This document shows, in pieces, positions 55,311 to 64,000 of a stretch of DNA of 64,000 nt. The stretch's first letter is position 1. Each line of letters begins with the position of its first letter. A program made the translations under genes and the position numbers. This DNA is from Pelagomonas calceolata (Eukaryota > Sar > Pelagophyceae > Pelagomonadales > Pelagomonadaceae), in the NCBI GenBank assembly GCA_918797485.1, contig CAKKNE010000002.1, positions 2,260,501-2,324,500 of the forward strand, written 5' to 3'. The notes under the pieces were generated by a model, which was not told where the DNA came from, searched no databases, and saw only the letters and a list, made by a program, of their open reading frames with translations.

Positions 55311-57482
55311 ATGTGGCGCCACGCATGGCTCCTGTGCTTGGTAAGAGCGGACGAGTCCCTGTTCGTGCGGCACCCGACGGTGTACGATGTGCCACGAAGC
55401 TTCGACATGTGCCTGCAGGAGATTTACGTAAAGGACGCGCCGCGCACCGTCCGCTTCCGCGCGAACGAGACGGCACTCACGTGTGCAGCGCGGTCCGTGG
55501 CCTCGGGCGGCGGCGACGCCGGCAACAACGGCACGATCCGACACATCGCGCGCTTCCTCGAGCATCGGGCGTCGATGGCGCTCATGGCGCGGCGCGAGTT
55601 TCGGAGGGCCCTCCGCTGGGCGACGCGTATAGGAGCGCCTGCCTTGTTGGTGTCGTCGCAGGAGTGCCCCGAGGGGCCCGCGGATACCGACGTCGCGGCC
55701 GTCCTGGATCGGTTCGACCCCTGGCTGGCGCTGGACCTGAACCATTTCAACGCCTTCGCCGCAAGCGACTGGGAATTTTACCTCGGGGACCGGCCCCTCG
55801 CGGCCTTCGCCATGGCGTGCCGCTCCACCGCGCCGCTGGACGATAGGGCGCTCCGGGACACAATCACATACGCCTTCGCCGCGCTGCTGCCCGGCGCGGC
55901 CGTGGAGCTCGCCGTCCACCAGGAGCGGGCCGCGGGCGTGGACCGGATTCTGTTAGAAGCGGGGTTCGTCTTCGACCAGCCCGCCGTCGAGAGCGAGCGC
56001 GGCCCGCTGCCTTCGATCTTCGAGCTGCCCTTCGCGCCCGGCGAGCTCCAGCGGGAGATGGCCTGCCGCGGCGGCGCGGAGTCCGTTTTGGTGCGGGCCT
56101 TCAAGCCCGTCGACTTCGCGGCGGACGCGCGGCGGATCCAACGGAGGCCGCTCCCCTACGTCGACGGCGTCCACGTGCTCAACCTGAAACGACGGGAGGA
56201 CCGCTGGGACGCCGTGCGGGCGAAGTGCGACCGCGCGGGCTTCGCGGCGGGCGGGCCGCGGCGCGTCGACGCCGTCGACGGGGCGACGCTGGACGTCGCG
56301 GCCGAGGACGTCAAGCGCGTCTTCAACCTGACGTCGTGGCGCTACGGCGGCGCGAAAAACTGCCACCAGGACCACGGGTATAGGAGCCGCGTCATCGGCT
56401 GCGCCCTGTCGCACCTCAAGGCCTGGCGGCTCATTAGTGAGGACGACGACGCGCACGCGCTGCATCTCATCCTGGAGGACGACGTCGAGTTCGCCGGGGA
56501 CTTCGCGGAGCGGTGGGCGGATCTGGGACGGCGGCTCAAGGCGGACTACTCCTGGGACCTCGTGCACCTGGGCGTGTTAGATGACAGGAACCTCTACGAC
56601 GACTCCCCGGTCGAGGGCGTGCCGGGCGCGCGGCGGTTCTCGGCCGCGCAGCGCAGCTTCGGGGCCGGCGCCTTTGCGTACGTGATCCGGCCGCGCACGG
56701 CGCGGTGGCTCCTGGCCAAAGCCTACGACATCGGCATCCAGCAGGCCGTCGACTGGTGGCTCGTCGAGCGCTTCGGCGAATTGGTCGCCTACAAGGCGGC
56801 GCCCAAGCTCGCGGCGTCGCCCCAGGGCGAGGGCCGCGACTCGGACAACGACGAGGACTACGACCAGGACCGCCTCGTGCTGGACACGTACCTCGACGAC
56901 GACAAGAACGCGTCGCTCGACTCGCTCCGGATCATCCAACCGGACCCCGGCGCGCGCGTGGCGGCCAACGCGAGCCTGGAGGTGCGGACGGAGATGCTCG
57001 TCCACGGCGACCCGCGCGCCTTCTTCCTCGCGAGGCAGCTCATGCGCCTGTGCTACGAAGTGCACCGGCTCGCGCACTACGACGCGCCGACGAACGTCTT
57101 CGGGCCCCTCTGCCTCGGCCTCGCCAAAGCAAAGAACTACCAGCTGCCCGCGCCTACGTTCTCCGTCCCGGCCTGGTACGCCCTCAACGCGACGCTCGTC
57201 GACGAGTTCGGGGCCGAGCTCGCGGCGGCAACCGTCGTCTTCGAGGCGCGCGAGCCGGACGTGCCCGAGACCTACGAGCTGCCGCCCGCGCTGACGCCCG
57301 ACGCGGCCGCGCGGCTCGTGCCCATCGAGGTCTCGCTCAACGGCGCCTTCACGTCGCTCGACTGCGCGCGGCAGCCCGACCTGTTCGACTGCGTCCGCGA
57401 CTTCTGCGTGGGCAACGAGATCGAACCGGCGGTCCAGTGCATGGCGTCGCTGATCTCGTCATTCCAGGCGCAGGTTTTGTAA
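55311..57482 (+). CDS. Glycosyltransferase family 25-like protein
   Basis: 723 residues. A short signal peptide (MWRHAWLLCLVRADES) suggests the secretory pathway. The second half holds the GT25 domain (collagen and LPS galactosyltransferase group): VHVLNLKRREDRWDAVRAKCD (about 286-306), GYRSRVIGCALSHLKAWRLI, the metal-binding LILEDDVEF (about 387), and YSWDLVHLGVL, then AGAFAYVIRPRTARWLL and IGIQQAVDWWLV. The first 250 residues are a separate region with several Cys and His and no recognised family. Sugar and acceptor unknown. Confidence 0.85.
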   Translation: MWRHAWLLCLVRADESLFVRHPTVYDVPRSFDMCLQEIYVKDAPRTVRFRANETALTCAARSVASGGGDAGNNGTIRHIARFLEHRASMALMARREFRRALRWATRIGAPALLVSSQECPEGPADTDVAAVLDRFDPWLALDLNHFNAFAASDWEFYLGDRPLAAFAMACRSTAPLDDRALRDTITYAFAALLPGAAVELAVHQERAAGVDRILLEAGFVFDQPAVESERGPLPSIFELPFAPGELQREMACRGGAESVLVRAFKPVDFAADARRIQRRPLPYVDGVHVLNLKRREDRWDAVRAKCDRAGFAAGGPRRVDAVDGATLDVAAEDVKRVFNLTSWRYGGAKNCHQDHGYRSRVIGCALSHLKAWRLISEDDDAHALHLILEDDVEFAGDFAERWADLGRRLKADYSWDLVHLGVLDDRNLYDDSPVEGVPGARRFSAAQRSFGAGAFAYVIRPRTARWLLAKAYDIGIQQAVDWWLVERFGELVAYKAAPKLAASPQGEGRDSDNDEDYDQDRLVLDTYLDDDKNASLDSLRIIQPDPGARVAANASLEVRTEMLVHGDPRAFFLARQLMRLCYEVHRLAHYDAPTNVFGPLCLGLAKAKNYQLPAPTFSVPAWYALNATLVDEFGAELAAATVVFEAREPDVPETYELPPALTPDAAARLVPIEVSLNGAFTSLDCARQPDLFDCVRDFCVGNEIEPAVQCMASLISSFQAQVL

Positions 57483-57537
57483 CTAACAGTTTTGTATTCA
57501 CTTCGCGCGCGGGGTGATGTGCGTTAGACAAGTACTC

Positions 57538-58800
57538 TTAGGGGTCCAAGATCGCTCGCACCAGCACGTCCGCCGCGCGTCTTACCTCGGCGTCCGTCGT
57601 GTGGCGGCCGACGCTCAGCCGCAGCGTGCCGACGGCGAGCTCCTGCTCGACGCCGACCGCCTTTAGCACGGCCGAGACCGCCGCCGTGCCGGAGTGGCAC
57701 GCGGCCGACGCCGACGCCGCGACCTCGTCCTTGACCTTTGAGAGCACGCTCGACGCGACGCAGCCGCGCACCGCGAACGACAAGACGTTCGGGAGCGCAT
57801 TCACGGTATCCCCGGCGCCGAGGGGCCCGTTGACGGCGCATCTACTAGCACCCAGGCGCTCCTCGAGCGCCGCCCGCAATGAGTCGCGCTGCTTCGCCGA
57901 GTGGGCGGCGATCGCCGCCCCCTCGGCCAACCAGATGTCCGCCGCGGCGCCTAGGGCCACAATATTTGGCACGGCCTCGGTGCCCGCCCGTCGTCCATTC
58001 TCCTGGCCGCCGCCGTACAACATCGAGGGCAAGGGCACACCTTCGCGGTGGAAGAGCGCCGCCACGCCCTTGGGCGCGCCGAACTTGTGGCCCACGAGCG
58101 TGAGGTAGTCGACGTTTAACTCGCTAACGTCGACGTCGATCTTTCCCACGGCCTGCGCCGCGTCCGTGTGGACCAGCACGCCGGCATCGACGGCTTTCAC
58201 CGACTCCACGATCCGCGAGACGGGCTGGACCGCGCCGACCTCGTTGTTCGCGAGCATGATCGAGACGAGGGCCGTCTTGCCGGGCCTGATGGCCGCGGCG
58301 ACGGCCGCCGGGTCCACGATGCCGCATTTGTCGACGCCGACCTTTGTGACTTCACACCGTCCCTGCTCCTCCAGCGCGTCGACGCACGCGAGGATCGCCG
58401 GGTGCTCGATGCTCGACACGACGACGTGCGTCCGGTCGTCGCGCAGACTCGCGGCGATGGCCCAGTTGTCGGCCTCGCTGCCGCAGCTGCAGAAGGTGAT
58501 TTCTTTGCTGTCTGCGTGAATGAGCGTCGCCACGGAGTTCCTCGCCTTCGTCACCGCGTCGCGGCAGGGCGCGCCGTAAGCGTGGCTCGACGACGGGTTG
58601 CCCCAGTGGCTGTAGAGGTAGGGCAGCATCGCGTCGCCCACTTCCGGATAAATGGGGCACGTCGCCGCGTAGTCGAGGTAGACGCAATTGTTTTGCTGCG
58701 GCAGGGGCTTTGGGCCTCTCCGTCGCAAGCGCAGCGCCTGGGCGACCGCTGCTGCGAACGTGACGGCTAGGATCGCATGAATGGGAGTCGTTGCGGGCAT
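57538..58800 (-). CDS. NifS-like cysteine desulfurase / selenocysteine lyase
   Basis: PLP enzyme of about 420 residues that takes S or Se from Cys or Sec. The N-terminus has a membrane or targeting helix (IHAILAVTFAAAVAQAL). Conserved blocks: VYLDYAATCPIYPEV, HWGNPSSSHAYG, SSIEHPAIL, SIMLANNEVGAVQPV, VHTDAAQAVGKIDVDV and the PLP lysine in LTLVGHKFGAPKGVAAL. The mobile catalytic loop has SASAACHSG, with the Cys retained. Class I NifS proteins and animal selenocysteine lyase share this layout. Its position 6 kb from a selenoprotein gene is suggestive only. The open frame upstream of the Met at 58800 is ignored. Confidence 0.87.
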   Translation of the reverse strand: MPATTPIHAILAVTFAAAVAQALRLRRRGPKPLPQQNNCVYLDYAATCPIYPEVGDAMLPYLYSHWGNPSSSHAYGAPCRDAVTKARNSVATLIHADSKEITFCSCGSEADNWAIAASLRDDRTHVVVSSIEHPAILACVDALEEQGRCEVTKVGVDKCGIVDPAAVAAAIRPGKTALVSIMLANNEVGAVQPVSRIVESVKAVDAGVLVHTDAAQAVGKIDVDVSELNVDYLTLVGHKFGAPKGVAALFHREGVPLPSMLYGGGQENGRRAGTEAVPNIVALGAAADIWLAEGAAIAAHSAKQRDSLRAALEERLGASRCAVNGPLGAGDTVNALPNVLSFAVRGCVASSVLSKVKDEVAASASAACHSGTAAVSAVLKAVGVEQELAVGTLRLSVGRHTTDAEVRRAADVLVRAILDP

Positions 58801-59134
58801 TTTCTCTTGCCTCGGCGCAGTAGTTGGCTGGAGTGACAAGCTGCTCCTGGTTACACTAGTGTCTTATAGTACGCTAGCTATATGACGTGTGCCCTTGACC
58901 GCCCAAAAAGCCCGCCAGCAGCGAAATATCGCAAGCCGGATCTCATTTTGCCATCATTGGTCTACAGTTATCGCACCCCCCTTCACAAGGACAGAGCAGA
59001 GGGCTTCAAAAAGCGCTCTCACAAGCCTCACAGATTGTCTGGACACCATAGAGGCTGCAGCAGCGCGCAGTCTATCCTCATAAACGGCACGGAGTGCTTG
59101 AAAGGCTCTCACACTAAGTCAAGAAAACCCAAAA
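58801..59134. other. Divergent intergenic region
   Basis: 334 bp between the desulfurase and ClpX genes, with one CTAG-bounded motif (58856-58878). No gene. Confidence 0.5.
58856..58878 (+). promoter_or_regulatory. CTAG-bounded motif, copy 10
   Basis: CTAGTGTCTTATAG then TACGCTAGC, 56 bp upstream of the desulfurase start. Confidence 0.5.
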
Positions 59135-60508
59135 ATGCTGCTCCGCCGGGCCCTCCGCCGAGCCGGAGCCGTCAGACGCTGCCGCGAGAAGTCTAGCTCG
59201 CCCAAGGAGGACCCGTTTCACAACCGCGCCACGGCGATGAACTTCGAGGAGGGGGAGGGCTGGCTCCAGCGCCTCGTGGGCACCACGGGCCGGACGACGA
59301 CCGAGTTCGAGCGCTACAAGGCCGCCGCGAAAGCTGCAGTCAAGACCGACGCGGGCCTCAAGAGCGGCGACGAGCTCCTCTTTGCGGGCGAGGACGGCGA
59401 CTGGCTGAAGAAGCTCGAGTCGTCGTCCGAGGCGCGCCAGCCGCGCACGCCCAAGGTCACCAAGACCGCCCGCACGACGCGGCGCCTCGAAGCCATCTCG
59501 AAGTTTTCGCTGACGCCGCGCGAGCTCAAAGCTCGCCTTGACACGTACGTCATCGGCCAGGACGAGGCGAAGAAGGCGCTCGCGGTCGCGCTGACGGACC
59601 ACTTCCAGCACGCGCGGCGCGTCCTGGCCGACCCCGCCCAACACCTGGACGAGCCGTACCACAAGCGGAACGTGCTGCTCCTGGGACCGAGCGGCGTGGG
59701 CAAGACCGCGTTGCTCCGAGCCGCGCGGTTGGCTGTCGACGCGCCGTTGGTCGCCGCGGATGCGACGGCGTTCTCGGCCACGGGCTACGTGGGGCGGGAC
59801 GCGTCCGACGTCGCGGCGCAGCTCGTCACCGCGGCCGACGGGGACAGAGACCTCGCGTCGTTTGGCGTCGTGTGTGTCGACGAAGTCGACAAGCTGCGGT
59901 CGCGCAGCGAGGGGAACGAAGTCGGTAAGCTGGACGTCCAGAGCTCACTGCTCAAACTAGTCGAGGACGCCGAGATCGACCTCGACGAGCGCGGGTCGGG
60001 CGGCGCGGCGGACCCAAAGCGCGCGCGACTCCTGAATCCGGACTCGACCTTCGACAACCTTTTCTCGACGAAGCACGTCCTCTTCGTGTTCTGCGGCGCC
60101 TTCACGGATCTGGCGGAGAACGACCGCGTCACGCCCGACGACCTCGTCGAGGCCGGCCTCATCCGGGAGCTCGTCGGGCGGCTGCCGGTGCGCGTGCGCC
60201 TCGACGCGCTGACCGCGGACGACCTCGCGAGCATCCTGGCCGCGTCCGGGCCCGCGTCGCCGCTGACGCAGATTAGGGGCGAGATGGCGGCCTATGGAGT
60301 CGACGTCGACTTCTCGGACTGCGCGATCCAGGCGTGGGCGGAGCGTGCCTTTGCCGAACGAACCGGCGCGCGCGGGCTCGCGACGGCGGTCGAGGACACG
60401 CTCCGGGGCTTCAAGTACGAGCTCCCGGGATCGGGCCGAGACTCCCTCCGCGTGACGGCGGACCTCGTCGCCGACCCCCGGGGCGCGCTGGCGCGGCTGC
60501 TTTCCTAG
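59135..60508 (+). CDS. CLPX: ClpX-like AAA+ unfoldase, mitochondrial type
   Basis: 457 residues. Unfolds substrates for the ClpP protease. An Arg-rich presequence (LLRRALRRAGAVRRCREK) points to mitochondria. Seen: TPRELKARLDTYVIGQDEAKKALAVAL (start of the AAA+ module), Walker A LLLGPSGVGKT (about 187), the GYVGRDASDV pore loop, Walker B VVCVDEVDKL (about 248), VQSSLLKLVEDAE, NLFSTKHVLFVFCGAF, and FAERTGARGLATAVEDTL (sensor 2 GAR). The N-terminal zinc domain of bacterial ClpX is absent, as in some mitochondrial forms. Confidence 0.9.
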   Translation: MLLRRALRRAGAVRRCREKSSSPKEDPFHNRATAMNFEEGEGWLQRLVGTTGRTTTEFERYKAAAKAAVKTDAGLKSGDELLFAGEDGDWLKKLESSSEARQPRTPKVTKTARTTRRLEAISKFSLTPRELKARLDTYVIGQDEAKKALAVALTDHFQHARRVLADPAQHLDEPYHKRNVLLLGPSGVGKTALLRAARLAVDAPLVAADATAFSATGYVGRDASDVAAQLVTAADGDRDLASFGVVCVDEVDKLRSRSEGNEVGKLDVQSSLLKLVEDAEIDLDERGSGGAADPKRARLLNPDSTFDNLFSTKHVLFVFCGAFTDLAENDRVTPDDLVEAGLIRELVGRLPVRVRLDALTADDLASILAASGPASPLTQIRGEMAAYGVDVDFSDCAIQAWAERAFAERTGARGLATAVEDTLRGFKYELPGSGRDSLRVTADLVADPRGALARLLS

Positions 60509-60560
60509 ATGTAAATATACGGTGTTTGTCGTTCTACGATTAGGGGACACAACAACAAAA

Positions 60561-61871
60561 TTAGCCCATCGAGGCGGTCGCCGCCGCGGCCACGGCGAAG
60601 CCGACGCTGACGAGCGCGAGCGCCGCCGCGGTCCGCTCCCGTCGCGCGCGCGACGGCGACGGCGGCGGCGACAGCGACGCGGCCCGCGGCGCGGCGACGG
60701 CGCGCGCCGGCCGCCGGCGCGCCGCGGGGGCCCCGCCCGCGGCGTCCTCGATGTCCACGGCGCCGCGCTTCTTCTTGAGGAGCTGGCCGCAGGCGCCGGC
60801 GACGTCGCTGCCCATCGTGACGCGCACGCAGCAGAGGAGCCCGCGCTGCGTCAGGATGGCCTGGAAGGCGCGCGCGCGGCCCTCGGTCGGCCGATCGTAC
60901 GGCAGGTCCGGCGTCGGGTTGTAGGGGATCAGGTTCACCATGAGCCGGCCCGCGAACCGATGCTCCAGCAGGTCCCCGAGGGCCTCGGCGTCGGCGTCCG
61001 AGTCGTTGCAGCCGCCGAGCAGGATGTACTCGACCATGATCAGGGGCCCCTTGGTGATGAGGGGCAGCCGGAGCGCGACGTGCGCGTCGACCGCGTCCAG
61101 GACCCGGTCGATGCGGTGGCCCCGCGCGGCGGGCATGATCGCCTCGCGCTTCGCCTGGTCCGGCGCGTGCAGCGACAGCGCGAGGCCCACGCGCGGCTCG
61201 TCCTCGCCCAGCTGCCGGATGCGCTCGACGACGCCCACCGTCGACACCGTGACGCGGCCCGCGCGCAGCGCGAGGTACTGCGAGTCGAGGAGAAGCCGGC
61301 AGGCGCCGACCACGCTGTCGTAGTTGTTCAGGGGCTCGCCCATGCCCATAAAAACGACGTTTCTTGTCGACGGCTCCAGCGACCGCGCGATGAGGACCTG
61401 CTCCACGATCTCGCCGCGGCTCAGGTCGCCGCGGTCGCCCATCGTGCCCGTGGCGCAGAAGGAGCAGGCCATCGCGCAGCCCACTTGCGACGACACGCAG
61501 CAGGTCACGCGCGTCGACCGCAGCGTCGCGTGGCGCATGACGACGGCCTCGACCTCGGCGCCGTCGCGCAGCTCGACGACGACCTTCGTCGTCGTGCCGT
61601 CCTTGGAGTCGTGGCGCGACGCCACGCGCGTGCTCCGCACGGAGAACGCGTCTTCGAGAAACGCCGGCAGCTTCTGGGGCACGCGGCGCTTGAGCGCGGC
61701 CCAGTTCACGTCGGCCCAGGTCGTGACCTCCGGGTGGTGCGCCAGGTACGTCAGCAGCGCTTCGCCGTGGCGCCAGTCGACGTCTATGCTCTCGAGCTCC
61801 CGCCGGAGATGGTCCACGTCCCAGACCGACGGCGGGCGCGACGCGCTCGCGAACTTGCGGCGGCCGCCCAT
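60561..61871 (-). CDS. RlmN-like radical SAM RNA methyltransferase
   Basis: 436 residues. In bacteria RlmN methylates A2503 of 23S rRNA and A37 of tRNAs; here it probably works in an organelle. Signatures: CAMACSFCATGTMG (radical SAM CxxxCxxC, about 135-148), NVVFMGMGEPLNNYD, VTVSTVGVVERI, VGLALSLHAPDQAKREAIMP, VEYILLGGCNDSDADAEAL and NLIPYNPTP. The catalytic C-terminal Cys is in LLCCVRVTMGSDVAGACGQL. The C-terminal 70 residues are Arg/Ala-rich with a hydrophobic end, an addition to the family. The converging ClpX gene stops 52 bp away. Confidence 0.93.
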   Translation of the reverse strand: MGGRRKFASASRPPSVWDVDHLRRELESIDVDWRHGEALLTYLAHHPEVTTWADVNWAALKRRVPQKLPAFLEDAFSVRSTRVASRHDSKDGTTTKVVVELRDGAEVEAVVMRHATLRSTRVTCCVSSQVGCAMACSFCATGTMGDRGDLSRGEIVEQVLIARSLEPSTRNVVFMGMGEPLNNYDSVVGACRLLLDSQYLALRAGRVTVSTVGVVERIRQLGEDEPRVGLALSLHAPDQAKREAIMPAARGHRIDRVLDAVDAHVALRLPLITKGPLIMVEYILLGGCNDSDADAEALGDLLEHRFAGRLMVNLIPYNPTPDLPYDRPTEGRARAFQAILTQRGLLCCVRVTMGSDVAGACGQLLKKKRGAVDIEDAAGGAPAARRRPARAVAAPRAASLSPPPSPSRARRERTAAALALVSVGFAVAAAATASMG

Positions 61872-62315
61872 TATTGTTACTACGGTTATCGCAGCTTGTT
61901 TTTTTGCTGCTGCTCTCCCACGGCACAGAGAGTGCTCTCCAGGCTCTCAGTAGTGTAACAAATCCAGCACCGATGCACGAATGCGTTCGATCAATGCAAA
62001 TGTAAGTATGAAACGCAGCGCTTGTCGCGCACTGCCGTCCGCGTATAGCAGCACGTCGCCGTGCCGTGTGCAGCCCAGCAGCTTGCCAATGGTGCCTGGA
62101 ATCGTCGCACCCCCAGGAATCGGTCGTCGAGGCATGCGATGAGAAGTATACAGATACGGTAAAAAGCGTGCGGGGCTGAGACATCCTGATTTCAAGCCAT
62201 TGCGTGGAATTTGCGTGCTCAGCTGACGCTTGCGCGGCGGCGCGCGGACACAAGCTCGCTTCCTCCGCCGGCGTCGCCCGCGGGGCAGCCGAGAGGAGCC
62301 GAGCGGCCTTCTAAA
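61872..62315. other. Divergent intergenic region
   Basis: 444 bp between RlmN and the PLAC8-like gene. No recognisable gene or motif. Confidence 0.45.
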
Positions 62316-63140
62316 ATGTGCATCTGCTTCTTCGACGATGGGCCCATCGACAAGGACCCGCGCGCGAACCGCGGGAACATGTTCAAGGTGGGCATGAAGG
62401 ACGCGCCCTGCAAGGACCCGGCGATCTGCTGCGCCGGCTTCCTCTGCAACCCCTGCGTGGGCTTCTACATGCGCAAGAAGGTGCTGGGCGGCAACCTGGA
62501 CCTCTACATGTGCTGCCAGGGCTACTACGACGGCCTCTGCTGCGGCCACCCGAAGGCCGGGTCCTACGGCGACACGGGCAACCCCGCGTGCATGGCCTGC
62601 GAGATGTGCTGCTGCCCGGGCTGGGCGACGTCGGCGACGCGCCAGTACGTCATGGACCAGTACGACCTCGCGAGCGACCCCTGCGACCGCCAGATCATCC
62701 GCTTCAACAACTTCATGCAGCTGCTCAGCTGCATCTGCTACACGCTCGCCATCATCGAGCCGTCGTGCCGCGACCTCGCCGACCTCGTGGGCTGCATCGC
62801 GGACCTCGTCTTCTACGCCACGGCGGCCTGCATGTTCGCCCAGGTCAACTACGAGCTCACGGAGCGCGAGAAGGGCGGCACGCTCGGCGCGCCGCGCGGC
62901 GGCGGCCAGGCCATGACCGCGCCCAAGCACCTCCAGATGGCCAGCCGGGGCGAGGCCTACCCGGCGGCGGCGCCGGTGCAGGGGCAGTACATGCAGCAGC
63001 CGCGCACGTTCCCCGTGGTCATCCCCCAGGGCGCCTACGCCGGGTCGCAGTTGACCGTCACGGCGCCGGACGGCCGGCAGATGGCGTTCGTCGTGCCGCC
63101 CGGCTCCGCGCCGGGCCAGCAGGTCCTTTGCCCGTACTGA
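62316..63140 (+). CDS. PLAC8-like cysteine-rich protein
   Basis: 274 residues from the Met of MCICFFDDGP. About 22 Cys in the first 170 residues, in runs such as CCAGFLCNPC, YMCCQGYYDGLCC and CEMCCCPGW, with hydrophobic stretches between them (LLSCICYTLAIIE and CIADLVFYATAACMF). This resembles PLAC8/Cys-rich membrane proteins. The C-terminal part is a Gly/Pro/Gln-rich repeat, TFPVVIPQGAYAGSQLTV then VPPGSAPGQQVLCPY, seen as a linker domain in many protist proteins. Membrane or metal-related role is inference. Confidence 0.65.
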   Translation: MCICFFDDGPIDKDPRANRGNMFKVGMKDAPCKDPAICCAGFLCNPCVGFYMRKKVLGGNLDLYMCCQGYYDGLCCGHPKAGSYGDTGNPACMACEMCCCPGWATSATRQYVMDQYDLASDPCDRQIIRFNNFMQLLSCICYTLAIIEPSCRDLADLVGCIADLVFYATAACMFAQVNYELTEREKGGTLGAPRGGGQAMTAPKHLQMASRGEAYPAAAPVQGQYMQQPRTFPVVIPQGAYAGSQLTVTAPDGRQMAFVVPPGSAPGQQVLCPY

Positions 63141-63196
63141 GCTACGGACTAATGTGCCAGGAATCTATAGGACTATAGGAAAGGGGGGGCGGGGGC

Positions 63197-64000
63197 TTAG
63201 GCGTCCTCGTCGTCGTCGAAGTCGTCGTCGATGTCCTCCTCGGCCGCGCCGTCGGAGTCCTCGGCGTCCTCGCCGCGGAGCTCGATGCCATGCTTCGCAG
63301 CGAGGGCACGCTCAAGGCCGCGCGCGAACGCGCTGGGCACGCGGCCCCGGAAGAGCGCAAAGTCGCGGATCGCGCCGCGCAAAGGCCAGCGGCCGAGGTG
63401 GTCGGCGCCGAGCACGACGCGGTCGCCGAAGCCCCGCGACCGGGCGAGGGGCGCGCCCTCGAGCTCGCGCGCGCCGTCGACCTGCGCGCGCGTCGTGGTA
63501 TCGGTACGGGCGGCAGGCGAAAAGTTTGATAAGGCGCGCCGCCGCCGACGAAGAGGTCCGCGCCGAGGTCCTGCTCCGCGGCCCGCTTGCCCCGGGTCCG
63601 CTTCGTCAGCACGACCGTGTAGACGCGGAGCGCGCCCGTGCTGCGCGTGCGGCCGCGGTGCACCGTCGCGCGCGCGCCGCCGCGGCCGGGCTGGAAGAGG
63701 GAGACGCGCGGCTGCGCGGCATCCGTGGCAGGAAAGGGATACCCGTGGCAGAGCTCGAGGCGCTGGGCGCCCTCGGTCGACGCGCAGTCGAAGATCGTGC
63801 AGTCGCCCGCCGCCGACGCGACGACGACGGCGACGCCCTCCTGGATCGGCTCGTCCAAGTGCTCGAGCACGAGGCCCGCCGGCGCCGGCTCCGCCTCGGC
63901 GCGGGGGCCGCCCGCGGCCCCGGGCCGCGCCTGGGCCTGGGGCTTCCGCCCGAGCGCGTCGCGCCAGACGTGGGCGCGGTCGGGCGCGACGACCTGCGGC
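63197..64000 (-). CDS. Partial gene with LamG-like C-terminus, open at window end
   Basis: The frame is open from the window edge (64000) to about 63530 (DRAHVWRDALGRK...LEHLDEPIQEGVAVVVASAAGD...VSLFQPGRGG...RVYTVVLTK), and a second frame from about 63495 to the stop at 63197 (ARELEGAPLARSRGFG, VVLGADHLGRWPLRGAIRDFALF). Together they read like a concanavalin/LamG-type jelly roll ending in an acidic tail (EEDIDDDFDDDEDA). A short intron must lie between 63530 and 63495, probably ending at the CGCGCGCAG there, but I could not fix the donor. The 5' part is outside the window. Confidence 0.5.
   Translation of the reverse strand, partial: AAGRRARPRPRLARRARAEAPGPGAARGRGRPPRRGGAGAGGPRARALGRADPGGRRRRRRVGGGRLHDLRLRVDRGRPAPRALPRVSLSCHGCRAAARLPLPARPRRRARDGAPRPHAQHGRAPRLHGRADEADPGQAGRGAGPRRGPLRRRRRALSNFSPAARTDTTTRAQVDGARELEGAPLARSRGFGDRVVLGADHLGRWPLRGAIRDFALFRGRVPSAFARGLERALAAKHGIELRGEDAEDSDGAAEEDIDDDFDDDEDA

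Noticed and set aside
1-64000. Retroviral, LTR or Polinton-like remains
   Set aside because: No reverse transcriptase, integrase, capsid or long terminal repeats were seen on either strand.

Overview
The window is nuclear DNA from a compact, very GC-rich eukaryotic alga. The most likely source is a pelagophyte stramenopile such as Aureococcus anophagefferens. I infer this from the dense single-exon genes with strong G/C bias at third codon positions, the ciliary and centrosomal genes, a selenocysteine-containing MsrA, and above all a family of short non-autonomous DNA transposons that act as introns (introner elements, known from pelagophytes and from the prasinophyte Micromonas). I place about 40 genes on both strands. 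Convergent neighbours often end only 1-50 bp apart.

Layout. 0-13.4 kb: ESF1 (partial), CAF-1 p150, a small five-exon gene, an IGHMBP2-like helicase, an FMN glutamate-synthase-like enzyme, a minimal SMN protein, a golgin-like coiled coil and a HAD phosphatase. 13.4-15.0 kb: the only gene-poor stretch, with diverged repeats. 15-25 kb: a HugZ/DUF2470 protein, an EEF1AKMT2-like methyltransferase, an unknown secreted protein, an Mpv17/PMP22 protein, an SDR, a Mut7-like exonuclease and a CDK. 25.5-36 kb: an RCC1 protein, a broken second copy of the five-exon gene, a WW protein, an FAD monooxygenase, a small membrane protein, a GATA-like finger, Hikeshi, an acyl-protein thioesterase and a disordered protein. 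36.5-49.4 kb is the introner-rich core: a membrane beta-propeller, a thioredoxin-like protein with three introners, a CaaX membrane protein, an 1810-residue kinesin with five introners and a pepsin-like protease. 49.4-64 kb: a 2OG oxygenase, an SBP-like protein, selenoprotein MsrA with a candidate SECIS, V-ATPase F, CEP76, a GT25 glycosyltransferase, a cysteine desulfurase/selenocysteine lyase, ClpX, RlmN, a PLAC8-like protein and a partial gene.

The most notable system is the introner family. Fifteen clear insertions and one degenerate one were resolved to the base by reading frame, target duplication and splice sites. Each is flanked by an 8-bp duplication starting GT or GC, which supplies the 5' splice site. 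The terminal inverted repeat (CTGTG...CACAG) supplies the 3' AG. Both orientations occur about equally, most insertions are phase 0, and several are GC-AG introns. Further leads are the UGA-containing MsrA with a downstream SECIS-like fold, a 22-23 bp CTAG-bounded motif found ten times upstream of genes, a kinesin with an unusual tail, and a CaaX box reached only after introner removal.
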